A DNA stretch of 64,000 nt, taken from positions 62,001-126,000 of the forward strand of contig WSXX01000010.1 in assembly GCA_009773515.1 (NCBI GenBank), read 5' to 3'. Both the position numbers and the translations under genes were made by a program. Positions 36,584 through 46,464 of this stretch are shown piece by piece (positions within the stretch are counted from its first letter, which is position 1; every line of letters begins with the position of its first letter). The notes beneath the pieces were generated by a model. The model saw nothing but the letters and a program-made list of their open reading frames with translations. It had not been told where the DNA came from and did not search any database. Source of the stretch: Bacteroidota bacterium (GTDB lineage: Bacteria > Bacteroidota > Bacteroidia > Bacteroidales > Lentimicrobiaceae).

Positions 36584-36676
36584 TTGAATTGCAAATTCAA
36601 TGGTGTTCAAAGCGGAATTGCAACCGAGGCCTCCAAAGCGGACGAGCTCAGCGAAGCTAAATTCCGCTTAGCCGGG
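36584..36676. repeat. Dispersed repeat family A, copy 1 (93 bp)
   Basis: TTGAATTGCAAATTCAATGGTGTTC...CCGCTTAGCCGGG; near-identical to 56370-56463. Confidence 0.9.
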
Positions 36677-36678
36677 CG

Positions 36679-36769
36679 GTCGTTGAGCAGATACGAGGCC
36701 TAACGGCCTGAGTGACAGAAAATAAATTTACGCGACTCAAGTCATGGCCGAAGGAGGTAGAAGCACCAT
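36679..36769. repeat. Dispersed repeat family B, copy 2 (91 bp)
   Basis: See 32354-32444. Confidence 0.85.
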
Positions 36770-36776
36770 TTAGCAG

Positions 36777-37925
36777 CTACTGTTTTGAAAAAATACCCGT
36801 TTGATTGTCTTTAGATGATAGAATTCTGTATGTGTAAATTCCATTTTTAAGGGTAGAAATATCAAATGCTTGCTCAAATATGCCGGCATCAATCCGGGTT
36901 TCAGGCATCAGCATAAGTACTTGTCGCCCGGTCAGATCAACAACATCTATCTGGCAAGCCTGCGCCGACTGGTTGTTAAACCGAACAACAATCTGATCCG
37001 ATGCCGGATTTGGGTAAACATTTGGTGGGGAAGTTTTTTCAGGTTCTTCAATTCCTACTACATGGTAACTTTTCAAACTGGGCGATTGTAAAAATATACC
37101 GGAATCATAAATTCTGTCATAACAATCACCAATTGCTATTTTCAGATGGTAGGTTTGATTGGGTACAACAAACACATTCACCGGAATTACGGTAGTGAAT
37201 GCATCGTAAACCACATATTGACCACCGGTATTGTCAATCAGATACTCACAATTAATACAAGGGCCGTTGTTTGATGCTCCGTTATTTACAGTTGCGATGG
37301 AAATATAGGTATCCGTTTCCGGGATAAGCGCAATATTGGTTTGGTCGTAATCAGGACCAGCAGGGTTCGGACCAGTGATAAAAAAACCAAAAACATCATT
37401 AAACGGTGAACCTACATACTCGTGATATTCTTCTGATCCAAATACAAAGTTGAATGCAAGAAAATTGTTGTCAGGTATCAGATCAAACTCAAGCACAGCT
37501 GCATCACCAATTGTCTCGCCCGCTAGTTGATAAAGGTCGGGATCGGATCCTCCACCGGTTGATGTTGATGCAGTGTAGTTCGCATTAGAAGCTGCACTCA
37601 TGACATTTCCGCTCGAAAGTATAATGCCATTCTGCATGCCGATAACATTCATTGAATCACATGTAAAATTGCCCAGTGAAATGCCTGCGCCTGTGTAGGT
37701 TACATTGCTCACAGTAACTCCGTATTCAATAAAATCTGCAACCAGGGTATCGGGGTTGTTTGAAATGGTAATCTTAAGGTTATTGTCGATATTGCCGTTT
37801 TTGCTTATTGTCTGAGTATAACCATTAAAGGTAAAAACAACGAGAAGCACTGTCACTAAGGTTTTGAGGATATCTTTCATGATTTTATATTTATATTGAG
37901 CAAAGATATAATTTTGCTTATCCAA
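36777..37925 (-). CDS. Choice-of-anchor L domain protein with T9SS sorting domain
   Basis: NGIILSSGNV, FNFVFGSEEYHEYVGSPFNDVFGFFITGPN; C-terminal VYPNPASDQIVVRF. Confidence 0.88.
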   Translation of the reverse strand: MDKQNYIFAQYKYKIMKDILKTLVTVLLVVFTFNGYTQTISKNGNIDNNLKITISNNPDTLVADFIEYGVTVSNVTYTGAGISLGNFTCDSMNVIGMQNGIILSSGNVMSAASNANYTASTSTGGGSDPDLYQLAGETIGDAAVLEFDLIPDNNFLAFNFVFGSEEYHEYVGSPFNDVFGFFITGPNPAGPDYDQTNIALIPETDTYISIATVNNGASNNGPCINCEYLIDNTGGQYVVYDAFTTVIPVNVFVVPNQTYHLKIAIGDCYDRIYDSGIFLQSPSLKSYHVVGIEEPEKTSPPNVYPNPASDQIVVRFNNQSAQACQIDVVDLTGRQVLMLMPETRIDAGIFEQAFDISTLKNGIYTYRILSSKDNQTGIFSKQ

Positions 37926-37995
37926 ATTTTGTAGTGCTGAAAAAGTTTTGCTTTTTAAACTGATCTGGGTGCGTAATGTTAAGCTTAGGGACTCG

Positions 37996-40134
37996 TCAAT
38001 TTTTTAACATTTTCGCCATTCTGACTCCTTTTTGTGATTGTATTCTGATAATGTAAACACCGGGAACCAGATTTCTGACATCAATTTGCGGGTCAAAACC
38101 TGTGAAAGTTTGATGCTTAACCACAATACCCTGAATATTTGTAATTTCAACAGAACATTTGTTTTCACCTGGTACTAATTCAATTGTCAGGAAATCATTT
38201 ACAGGGTTTGGAAATATTTTCAAGTGATTTCTATTGATATCATATGAAGGAACCGCACTCGGGATACCGTTTTCGTTAAAAACACTTAAACCACCTGTAA
38301 TTGTACAAATCCACTTCGAACCATAACTGTCAATATTCATCGATGCGACATAATCATGACTCAGGCCTGAATTTAAGCTGTTGAATGTAGTCCAGTTTAC
38401 TCCATCAAACTTTGCAATTCCCGCTCTCCATGTTGCTACCCATTTTGTGCCCATTTCATCAATAACAACTGAAGTGATAATATCATCAGGGATGCCTGAA
38501 TTAAGCTGCGTATACAAAACCCAATTAGTGCCATCAAAAGATACCAATCCGCCATTGTTGGTCGCAATCCATTTATCATTATTTTCATCAATCGCTACAT
38601 TGGTAACATAACTTTGAGGTAAGCCTGAATTTAAATGATTGTAATTAACCCAGGTAGTACCATCGAAGATTGATAGTCCGTCAGAGGTTCCAATCCACTT
38701 GGTTCCATTCTCATCTATTGTAATTGAAAATACAGTATTGGAAGGCAAACCTGAATTCTGGGAATTATAGATTGTCCAGTCAAGTCCATCAAATACAGCT
38801 ATTCCACCACCTGCGGTCGCTATCCACTTGGTGTCATTTTCATCAATTGTGATGTTGTATATTCTATAATCGGGCATGCCTGAATTCAAGGAATTATAGG
38901 TAGTCCAGTTTAAATCATCAAACCTGATAAGACCTGATTCACTGGTTCCAATCCACTTGACATTATCTCCATCTGTGGTAATGGCAACAAGATCATCAGT
39001 AGGAATTCCCGAATTTGAGGTATTAAAAACCTCCCATGTTTCATCATCGTATTTGGTTAAACCTGTATTTGATGTCACAATCCATTTTGTGCCATTACCA
39101 TCAATATTTATCATAAATACAGTATTCTCAGGCAATCCTGAACTCGCTATTTCATAAGGTGTCCATAAAGAATTGTCAAAATGAATCAGACCTTCTGATG
39201 TTCCAATCCATTTTTGTCCGTTCTCATCAATAAGTGTTGTACGGATATAGTTTGAAGGAAGGAGTGTATTTGAAGTATCATAAACTATCCAGGCTGAACC
39301 ATCAAATAGTGTAATTCCATTGGAAGGTGTGCCAATCCATTTATTGCCACTTTCATCAATATCAAGTGAAGTGATATAATCATCAGGCAATTGAGAATTA
39401 AGCTCATTGTAAATTATCCAGTTACTGCCATCGAATTCAACCAGGCCTTGTCCGGCAGTCCCAATCCATTTCGTATCGTTCTCATCAATTGCTATTTTGT
39501 TAATATTATTATAAGGTAATCCTGAATTACTGGTAGTATATGTAGTCCAGTTAGCTCCATCAAAATTTGACAAACCACCATTTTGAGTTGCAATCCATAA
39601 ACTTCCACCGGAATCAATGACCAATGACTTAACACTGTTATTAGGTAAGCCCGAATTGGCACTGTTGTAAGTTGTCCAGTTAAGTCCGTCGAATTTCACC
39701 AACCCGGCATTTTGTGTGCCTATCCACTTATTCCCTTCATGATCAATAACTACTTTTGAGAGACTATTGGCAGGCAATCCTGAATTATCGGTTTTGAACA
39801 CTTCCCAGTTTGTACCGTCAAATCGTGTCAAACCACCCGATATGTTATCTATACCCATTCCAGTGGTAATCCAAAGATTTCCACCGGCGTCCAAAGCCAA
39901 TGAGGTTATACCGAAATATGGAATTTCCGAATTTAAGGTATTGTAAAAAGTAAGACCACCCGTATTAAGATCAACTTTAACCAATCCACCATGCGAACCA
40001 ATCCAAAGAATGTTGTCATTTTTAGCCAAAGCCGTGACATGAGTATTATCCAGATAATGCTTCCATTCAGAAATCTGAGCTTTTGTTTTTCCGATCAAGA
40101 CACTGCATAGCAGAAGTATTAAAATTTTCTTCAT
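37996..40134 (-). CDS. Reg_prop (two-component propeller) repeat protein with T9SS sorting domain
   Basis: About 14 repeats NSGLPxxxVxxxxIDExGxKWIGTxxGGLxxFDGxNWTxY; C-terminal IFPNPVNDFLTIEL. Confidence 0.88.
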   Translation of the reverse strand: MKKILILLLCSVLIGKTKAQISEWKHYLDNTHVTALAKNDNILWIGSHGGLVKVDLNTGGLTFYNTLNSEIPYFGITSLALDAGGNLWITTGMGIDNISGGLTRFDGTNWEVFKTDNSGLPANSLSKVVIDHEGNKWIGTQNAGLVKFDGLNWTTYNSANSGLPNNSVKSLVIDSGGSLWIATQNGGLSNFDGANWTTYTTSNSGLPYNNINKIAIDENDTKWIGTAGQGLVEFDGSNWIIYNELNSQLPDDYITSLDIDESGNKWIGTPSNGITLFDGSAWIVYDTSNTLLPSNYIRTTLIDENGQKWIGTSEGLIHFDNSLWTPYEIASSGLPENTVFMINIDGNGTKWIVTSNTGLTKYDDETWEVFNTSNSGIPTDDLVAITTDGDNVKWIGTSESGLIRFDDLNWTTYNSLNSGMPDYRIYNITIDENDTKWIATAGGGIAVFDGLDWTIYNSQNSGLPSNTVFSITIDENGTKWIGTSDGLSIFDGTTWVNYNHLNSGLPQSYVTNVAIDENNDKWIATNNGGLVSFDGTNWVLYTQLNSGIPDDIITSVVIDEMGTKWVATWRAGIAKFDGVNWTTFNSLNSGLSHDYVASMNIDSYGSKWICTITGGLSVFNENGIPSAVPSYDINRNHLKIFPNPVNDFLTIELVPGENKCSVEITNIQGIVVKHQTFTGFDPQIDVRNLVPGVYIIRIQSQKGVRMAKMLKN

Positions 40135-40284
40135 AAGGTGTGAATATCTGAATGTTTGTAATGAATTATGGATTGAAATTAATTAAGAATTTTTAAACTA
40201 AACCTTTACTCTTCAAAGCTATCTGTTTGTTAGGCTATACAAAGATATGTTTTTATAATTTTTGAATTGACTTATTGTTTGAAA

Positions 40285-40325
40285 TAAAAAAAGCAAACCC
40301 GGTAAAGGCGTGGCCTTAAACCGGG
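40285..40325 (-). terminator. Rho-independent-like terminator of RIC gene
   Basis: Minus strand: CCCGGTTTAAGGC-CAC-GCCTTTACCGGG-TTTGCTTTTTTT. Confidence 0.8.
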
Positions 40326-40400
40326 GTTACTTTAATGGTAAATTGAAAACACTAACATTTTGTGTCTGGGAAGTTCAGCTTCCCTGTTTTCCGGGTCTTC

Positions 40401-41102
40401 TTATTCAGCAAGCTTTAAAGCTTTCGGGTACAGAATATTGTTTTCAAGATGCACATGTATATGAAGGTCGTCTTCAAACTGTTCCAGGAGTTTTAATGCA
40501 ACCCGGTAAGTGTTGCAAGCATCCGCGGGGATCAGATAGTTTTGTGTCAATACGTTTATCTTATCCATGGCCCCACCTGCAAACTCATGTTCATCCTGCA
40601 TACGCGTAATTTCGGAAACAATGGTTGATTTTACTTCCGCAGAAGGATTCTTTTCAGCCTTTTTGATTGCAGGAAAAAGAACCTCTTCCTCATTTCTTAA
40701 ATGCTGGACCAACTCTTCATTGATTTTGGTAAATAAGGATTCTACTTCGATTAGTTCAGGATGATGGCCGCCATGAACCTCAGCTATCTTCTTCGTATAA
40801 AAAACCAACTCGGGCAGGTTTTTCAACACAAATTTGTGGTGTGTGTTTACGATGTAATCGCTCAGAAAACCCAGCTCCATTTCCTTGAAATTCATGGCGC
40901 CAGCTAAAGGTGTTTGTGACAGTGCGTTAAGTTGCTGGATTAAACGAGATTCATCTGCGTTTTTCTCTTTGCAGGCTTCGGCAATACTTTTGTTGCCACC
41001 ACAGCAAAAGTCTATGCCGGCTTCTTTAAATATTGATGCTGCCCTGAAATCGTTGGCTACTATTTCGCCAACTGTTGGTGCTATATTTGTTTGATTCGTC
41101 AT
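40401..41102 (-). CDS. ric: Iron-sulfur cluster repair di-iron protein (RIC/ScdA/YtfE)
   Basis: VGEIVANDFRAASIFKEAGIDFCCGGNKSI; HHKFVLKNLPEL, HGGHHPEL, LRNEEEVLFPAI, MQDEHEFAG, HIHVHLENNILYPKAL. Confidence 0.92.
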   Translation of the reverse strand: MTNQTNIAPTVGEIVANDFRAASIFKEAGIDFCCGGNKSIAEACKEKNADESRLIQQLNALSQTPLAGAMNFKEMELGFLSDYIVNTHHKFVLKNLPELVFYTKKIAEVHGGHHPELIEVESLFTKINEELVQHLRNEEEVLFPAIKKAEKNPSAEVKSTIVSEITRMQDEHEFAGGAMDKINVLTQNYLIPADACNTYRVALKLLEQFEDDLHIHVHLENNILYPKALKLAE

Positions 41103-41124
41103 GTTTTATCGTTTTAATTTACGA

Positions 41125-41197
41125 CAAAGATAAACATAATATCAATTAGAAGACAAAAAGGTCTTTTATTATTTATAAATATTTTGATGTACCTTTG
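41125..41197. promoter_or_regulatory. Divergent ric/rrf2 promoter region
   Basis: TATCTTTG on minus (41125-41132) and TACCTTTG on plus (41190-41197), both TAnnTTTG; inverted repeat AAGAC-N6-GTCTT at 41150-41165. Confidence 0.5.
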
Positions 41198-41223
41198 TGG
41201 GTTTGAGATTTTAGCGATGTAAC

Positions 41224-41664
41224 ATGTTTAACAAGGAAACAGAATATGCAATCAGGGGATTGGTTTACATTCAGTTACAGAATTCTGAAGGCAAACGGCC
41301 GGGAATGGCTGAGATTGCAGAGCAGATTAATGCCCCACATTTTTATACAGCCAAAATATTACAACGTTTGGTAAGGCAAGGTTTTATCGAATCCCAGAAA
41401 GGGAAAGGAGGCGGGTTTTATTTTGATCCTCAAAAGCCCGATTTATCACTGAAACAACTTATAAGTGCAACCCAAGGGGAAGATTTATTTTCCGGGTGTG
41501 GATTTGGCCTGAAACAATGCGATGAAAACAATCCCTGTCCGCTTCACGATAAGTATGCACTGATCCGGGATGCATTGAACAAATTGGTTACGGAAGAAAA
41601 TATTCAAACTTTAGCCCAAAAATCAATAAGAGGGGGGGAGATGTTTTTGCCGAGGCTGAGGTAA
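41224..41664 (+). CDS. Rrf2 family regulator with three-Cys cluster motif
   Basis: MFNKETEYAIRGLVYIQ...; CGFGLKQCDENNPC. Confidence 0.92.
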   Translation: MFNKETEYAIRGLVYIQLQNSEGKRPGMAEIAEQINAPHFYTAKILQRLVRQGFIESQKGKGGGFYFDPQKPDLSLKQLISATQGEDLFSGCGFGLKQCDENNPCPLHDKYALIRDALNKLVTEENIQTLAQKSIRGGEMFLPRLR

Positions 41665-41761
41665 GTGATTTTCAGGAGGATTTATATCGTAATCTAATTG
41701 GTCTAGAAATATAATAGCTAGTGATACAAAAACAGTTTGTAATAAATCGAACTCACGACAA

Positions 41762-42658
41762 TTAAAACCTTAACTTTTCTGTCATTAATCCAATACGGAA
41801 CAAATCCAGCCTGTTTCCAAAATAGATGTTATAATAATCTGAACCATGGTAATACTGAACAAACAGCCCAATATCCTCCAGAAACACCGGATGATAATAA
41901 AAGGTAAGTCTGAGATTAAGCCTGTCCAAAGGATAGCCTTCCCGAGTGTCCGGCTTTCCAAACATCAAGGTTGCTTCACCTTTTAGAGAAATATCAGCGT
42001 TTTTTCTGGGATAAACCCGACTTTTTGCCGGAAGTTTGAATATGGAAAGTGCGGAATGCCACCGGTATTTGTGGTACAATTCATTGAGTCCATCTGCATT
42101 CCAGGCTTGTGGATGGAACTCAAATGAAGACTTAAAAAACTGAACCGCATTAAATCGGGCATTTTTATTTGTAGCAATAAAGCCAAATTCAAGGAAGTTT
42201 GTAGAAAAATTGCCTGATTCCAGGTTTATCCTGCCATCATCATCAAAGAAACTGCCTATCTGTCCGTTGGAATGGTGCGCAAAGCGCCCGAATAAACTAA
42301 GCTGATTGGCATATTCCTTTCCTTTTAAAAGATAATAGATGGTGATCTGAGGTAAATAGCTTGGTGTTCGAACCGGGTAAGACTCCTCCTGATACATTCG
42401 CAGAATGATCTGTGGAGTCAATACGCCAATCAGCTTTGAATTTCTAGTTTGACGTATATAAAAATTGGAAATTATGTTCGCTTCAAACCAAAGAGGCTCA
42501 ATATTGCCAATATCTGCCGGAAAAGTTACATAGCTGTTACCCTGGTTTACCTGCGATATTTCTGAAAGCCCTAACCTGGGAACAGAGTCGCTGACCTGTG
42601 CCGGAACCGAAAGGCTCAGAAACGAAATACTCGCTATAAAAACCAACAGCATTTTCAT
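41762..42658 (-). CDS. Outer-membrane protein, possibly phospholipase A1-like
   Basis: Signal peptide, beta-rich; GRFAHHSNGQ resembles the OMPLA active-site HxSNG. Confidence 0.5.
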   Translation of the reverse strand: MKMLLVFIASISFLSLSVPAQVSDSVPRLGLSEISQVNQGNSYVTFPADIGNIEPLWFEANIISNFYIRQTRNSKLIGVLTPQIILRMYQEESYPVRTPSYLPQITIYYLLKGKEYANQLSLFGRFAHHSNGQIGSFFDDDGRINLESGNFSTNFLEFGFIATNKNARFNAVQFFKSSFEFHPQAWNADGLNELYHKYRWHSALSIFKLPAKSRVYPRKNADISLKGEATLMFGKPDTREGYPLDRLNLRLTFYYHPVFLEDIGLFVQYYHGSDYYNIYFGNRLDLFRIGLMTEKLRF

Positions 42659-42666
42659 CTTGTGAA

Positions 42667-43116
42667 TTACATGTAGATAATTTTAACTACTATCTTCTTG
42701 TCGCTCAACAAATCAAATGATGCTTTTTGAAAGGACGGCCTGTTTGAAAATCCAATAGATTGATAATTTGAAAAACCAATTCCTTCTTTTGGCATAATAA
42801 GACCTCTTTTGATTTTTCCATCCTTGTTTTCATCGTGAAGAATATTGACCGCGTATTTCCCAGCCGGAATATTCTCGAATGTTACGGTTGAACTGCCATT
42901 CACTATTTTTCCGGTCAATTTTTTAAGGTATTTTTTGTAATGTTCATCAGGGAAAGCAGCCTCCCTGTCGTACAAGGCAAAAACTACCACACCGGTTGAA
43001 TTGCGTAATTCATTTACGTTAATTGTTAAATTGAATGTTTCCTGCTTTTGATTGTTAAATGAAGAAAGGAGAAAACTGAGTGCAATGAGTTGAAGAATTC
43101 TTAAGGTTTTGTTCAT
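42667..43116 (-). CDS. DUF2141 family protein
   Basis: NSTGVVVFALYDREAAFPDE...VTFENIPAGKYAVNILHDENKDGKIKRGLIMPKEGIGFSN. Confidence 0.88.
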   Translation of the reverse strand: MNKTLRILQLIALSFLLSSFNNQKQETFNLTINVNELRNSTGVVVFALYDREAAFPDEHYKKYLKKLTGKIVNGSSTVTFENIPAGKYAVNILHDENKDGKIKRGLIMPKEGIGFSNYQSIGFSNRPSFQKASFDLLSDKKIVVKIIYM

Positions 43117-43153
43117 GGTTTTGAAATTTTAAAAGGTTTTTTACTATTTAAAG

Positions 43154-43286
43154 AAGTCGGAAGTCAGATGTCGGAAGTCAGAAGTCAGAAGTCGGAAGTC
43201 GGAAGTCAGAAGTCAGATGTCAGAAGTCAGAAGTCAGAGGCCAGAAGTCGGAAGTCAGAAGTCAGAAATCAGAAGTCAGAAGTCTG
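43154..43286. repeat. Heptanucleotide tandem repeat (AAGTCRG, about 19 units)
   Basis: AAGTCGG AAGTCAG ATGTCGG AAGTCAG ... AAGTCTG. Confidence 0.95.
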
Positions 43287-43300
43287 GTAAATCATAATTC

Positions 43301-46300
43301 TTAATCTACTATCAAACCCGCCTTCCTGATTTTTCGATTTGCTTTTCTATTCGCCAGTTTTTCCTTTATGATGTCAACTATGTAATACATCATCGGGACC
43401 AGATAAACCGTTAAAATCATAGATGAGAGCAATCCTCCGATGATCACCCATGCCAGACCATTTTTCCATTCGCTGGCGGTGCCTCTTGCCAAAGCAATGG
43501 GCAACATTCCGATTGCCATTGAAAGCGTAGTCATTAAAATAGGCCGCATTCTCTCCTTGCCGGCGATAATAAGCGCTTCTTTAAAGTGCTTACCCTGGGC
43601 TTTTAACTGGTTGGTAAAATCCACAATCAGGATGGCATTTTTTGTTACCAGACCCATTAGCATGATAAGGCCTAATTGTGCAAACAATGTTAAATGGTTT
43701 AATGATAAGTTCAAGGCCAGGAAGGCCCCAATGGCAGCCATCGGTATGGCAAACAAAGCCACAAACGGATAAATATAGCTATCATAAAGGGCGATCATGA
43801 TCAGGTAAATCAATAAAAATGAGATTAGCAAAACCGAGCCCAATGCCCCGAAACTTTCGTTTTGAGTTTTGATATCTGCCCCCCAGGTTAGTTTTACCCC
43901 TTCAGGAAGTGGTTTTGTTTTCAGAAAACTTATTGCATCATCAGCTAAAGTTCCTGAGGGTCTTCCAAACGATTCTGATGTAATGGTAACCGATGGTTGC
44001 CTGTCTAATCGTTCGAGCAACGAAGGCGAATTGTCTTGTCTGACTTCAGCAAATTGTGATACTTCTACAGGAATATTCATCGGGTTTACGATGGAAAGGC
44101 GTTGTACATCTTCATAATTTTCCCGGTCAAAATCATCTAATCTTATCCGAACCGGATATTCTGTTCCATTTTCGGTTAAAGTGGCATCATCGTTTCCGGT
44201 GAAGGCAGTTCTTAGATTTAATCCAACATAAGCAGTATTTAATCCTAACCGCTGCATCTTGTCTTTGTCGGGTATAACCTTGTATTCAGGGCTTCCTTCT
44301 TTTACTGATAACTGAACATTATCGGCGCCCGGTATTTTCTCAATAGCAGCTTTTAGTTCATTGCCTGTTTCCATTACCAGATTGAGGTCGTTTCCACTCA
44401 GGGTAATTTTGATGGGGGCCTGTTTGGGTAGCAAGCCTAAAACGGCCATAGAAAAGTTAACGCCTGAGAATTCTTTATTCAATTCTTCGCGAAGCGATTT
44501 CATAAAAGCCTCTGTTTTTATGCTCCTTTCCTTTTCAGGCTTTAATTGAATGGTAAATTCCGATAAATTAGCAGAGCCAACACCTAAACTTCCAATACCT
44601 GTGCTTGGCCCGGCAATATTGCTGAAAAGTGTTGACACTTCAGGTTGCTGCAGAATGAAGTTTTCTACTTCCCGGGTTCTGATGTTGTTCTCCTGAACGG
44701 TGGTTGTTTTGTCATATTCAAGGTTCAGACGAAACTTTCCCTGATCGCCTGTTGACATCATTTCCTTGCCTATGATGTCTTGTTTCATCATTACCCCCGT
44801 CATTACCAATAGAAAAACTACTATTCCTGTAAAGATAAGTTTGTGGCTAAGGACCCATTCCAATTGATGGCCATACCAATCAGTGAAAGTTGTTAATTGC
44901 CTTTCGAACCAAAGTAGGAAACGGTTTATAATGTTGGTAGGTTGTAAATCTTCCTTTTTCCCAATCCTCGAAGCCAGCCAGGGTACCAGGGTAAAGCCCA
45001 CCAATAAGCTGGTAAGGGTTGAAGTTATTACCACTATCGAAAACTGTTTCAGCATATCGGCCACAAACACCTGCAAAAACAAAATGGGTAAAAACACGAC
45101 CACGTCAACCAGGGTAATTGAAATGGCCGAAAAACCAATCTCCATTCGTCCTTCCAATGCCGCTTCTACTTTGTCCTTGCCCATATCGATGTGGCGCTGA
45201 ATGTTTTCAAGAATCACAATGGCATCATCCACCAGTATTCCGATAATTAAAGACATGGCCAGTAAGGTCATCAGATTTAAGGTGAAGCCCATTAGCCACA
45301 TCACCGCAAAGGCTGTAATTAATGAGGTAGGAATTGCAATTAATACAATCAAAGAATTCCGGTAGCTGCGCAAAAACAGGAACATAATCAGCGAAACCAG
45401 GATTACCGCCAGAATAAGGTCGAAAACCACTGAATTTACCGCCGCAATCGTCATATCGGTTGAATCATCTGCAACTATAAATTTTACCCCATATTTTGTA
45501 TTGGCGCTTTCAATTTGGGTGAGTTTTTCGTGCACCAATTTTGAAACTTCCACGGCATTGGCATCGCCTTGTTTCTTCAACAAAAGCCCAATCCCATTTT
45601 CCCCGTTATATCGGCTAACGGAACTTATTTCCTTAACACCGTCGATAACATTTGCCACATCTCTTACATAAACCGGACTGCCCGGCACTGGCATAGTTAC
45701 CTGAACATTCATAATGTCATTTACACTTGCAAATTTCCCGGTTAACCTTACTGAATTGCTCTCTTTATCGGTTTGTGCTTTGCCTGCAGGCAAATCAATT
45801 CCTGAACGATTAATGGCTTCCACAACCTGGTAAAGCGATATTTTATACAATTTTAATTTGTCCTGATCTGCTTTCACCTGAATTTCACGTTCTTCGCCAC
45901 CCAGCATTGTAATTTCTGCCACACCCTTCAATTGCTGAATTTGAGGGAGGTAATCATCTTTCATTTTCTGATAAAACTCAGTAGCCGGCAGGTTACTTGT
46001 TGCACTGATGGAAATGATTGGTAAATCGTTTGGAGAAACCTTGCTCATTACCGGACTTAAAATATCGGCAGGCAGGTCTTTGCGGATATTATCAATATAG
46101 CGCTGGGCATCCTGCATGGCAATGTTCAGATCCGTGCCGTATTTCAGGTTGGCGATAATTACAGAGGCGTTAGGCATCGACTTGGTTTCCAGGTAGTCAA
46201 CGCCTTCTAGGTTCGACAATGCATCTTCTATTTTTCTGGATACAGAGGTTTCCACTTCATTCGGCTCGGCGCCCGGGTACATTGTTTTTATTACGATTAC

Positions 46301-46429
46301 CGGCTGGTTAAAGTCGGGCAACAGCTCATAACCCAGGTTATTAAAGCCAATTACCCCCAACAGGGTAAATACGCTGAAAAGCACGATGATCAGCGAAGGG
46401 CGGTTGATTGATATTTTTGTAATATTCAT
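43301..46429 (-). CDS. RND family efflux transporter permease
   Basis: 1042 aa, RND signatures (PGAEPNEVETSVSRKIEDAL, ILVDDAIVILENIQRHI, GLVTKNAILIVDF). Confidence 0.95.
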   Translation of the reverse strand: MNITKISINRPSLIIVLFSVFTLLGVIGFNNLGYELLPDFNQPVIVIKTMYPGAEPNEVETSVSRKIEDALSNLEGVDYLETKSMPNASVIIANLKYGTDLNIAMQDAQRYIDNIRKDLPADILSPVMSKVSPNDLPIISISATSNLPATEFYQKMKDDYLPQIQQLKGVAEITMLGGEEREIQVKADQDKLKLYKISLYQVVEAINRSGIDLPAGKAQTDKESNSVRLTGKFASVNDIMNVQVTMPVPGSPVYVRDVANVIDGVKEISSVSRYNGENGIGLLLKKQGDANAVEVSKLVHEKLTQIESANTKYGVKFIVADDSTDMTIAAVNSVVFDLILAVILVSLIMFLFLRSYRNSLIVLIAIPTSLITAFAVMWLMGFTLNLMTLLAMSLIIGILVDDAIVILENIQRHIDMGKDKVEAALEGRMEIGFSAISITLVDVVVFLPILFLQVFVADMLKQFSIVVITSTLTSLLVGFTLVPWLASRIGKKEDLQPTNIINRFLLWFERQLTTFTDWYGHQLEWVLSHKLIFTGIVVFLLVMTGVMMKQDIIGKEMMSTGDQGKFRLNLEYDKTTTVQENNIRTREVENFILQQPEVSTLFSNIAGPSTGIGSLGVGSANLSEFTIQLKPEKERSIKTEAFMKSLREELNKEFSGVNFSMAVLGLLPKQAPIKITLSGNDLNLVMETGNELKAAIEKIPGADNVQLSVKEGSPEYKVIPDKDKMQRLGLNTAYVGLNLRTAFTGNDDATLTENGTEYPVRIRLDDFDRENYEDVQRLSIVNPMNIPVEVSQFAEVRQDNSPSLLERLDRQPSVTITSESFGRPSGTLADDAISFLKTKPLPEGVKLTWGADIKTQNESFGALGSVLLISFLLIYLIMIALYDSYIYPFVALFAIPMAAIGAFLALNLSLNHLTLFAQLGLIMLMGLVTKNAILIVDFTNQLKAQGKHFKEALIIAGKERMRPILMTTLSMAIGMLPIALARGTASEWKNGLAWVIIGGLLSSMILTVYLVPMMYYIVDIIKEKLANRKANRKIRKAGLIVD

Positions 46430-46443
46430 GTCATTTAATTTAA

Positions 46444-46464
46444 AATTACGAATTACGAATTACG
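46444..46464. repeat. (AATTACG)x3 heptamer repeat, left flank of four-helix-bundle gene
   Basis: Exact 3 x 7 bp. Confidence 0.9.
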
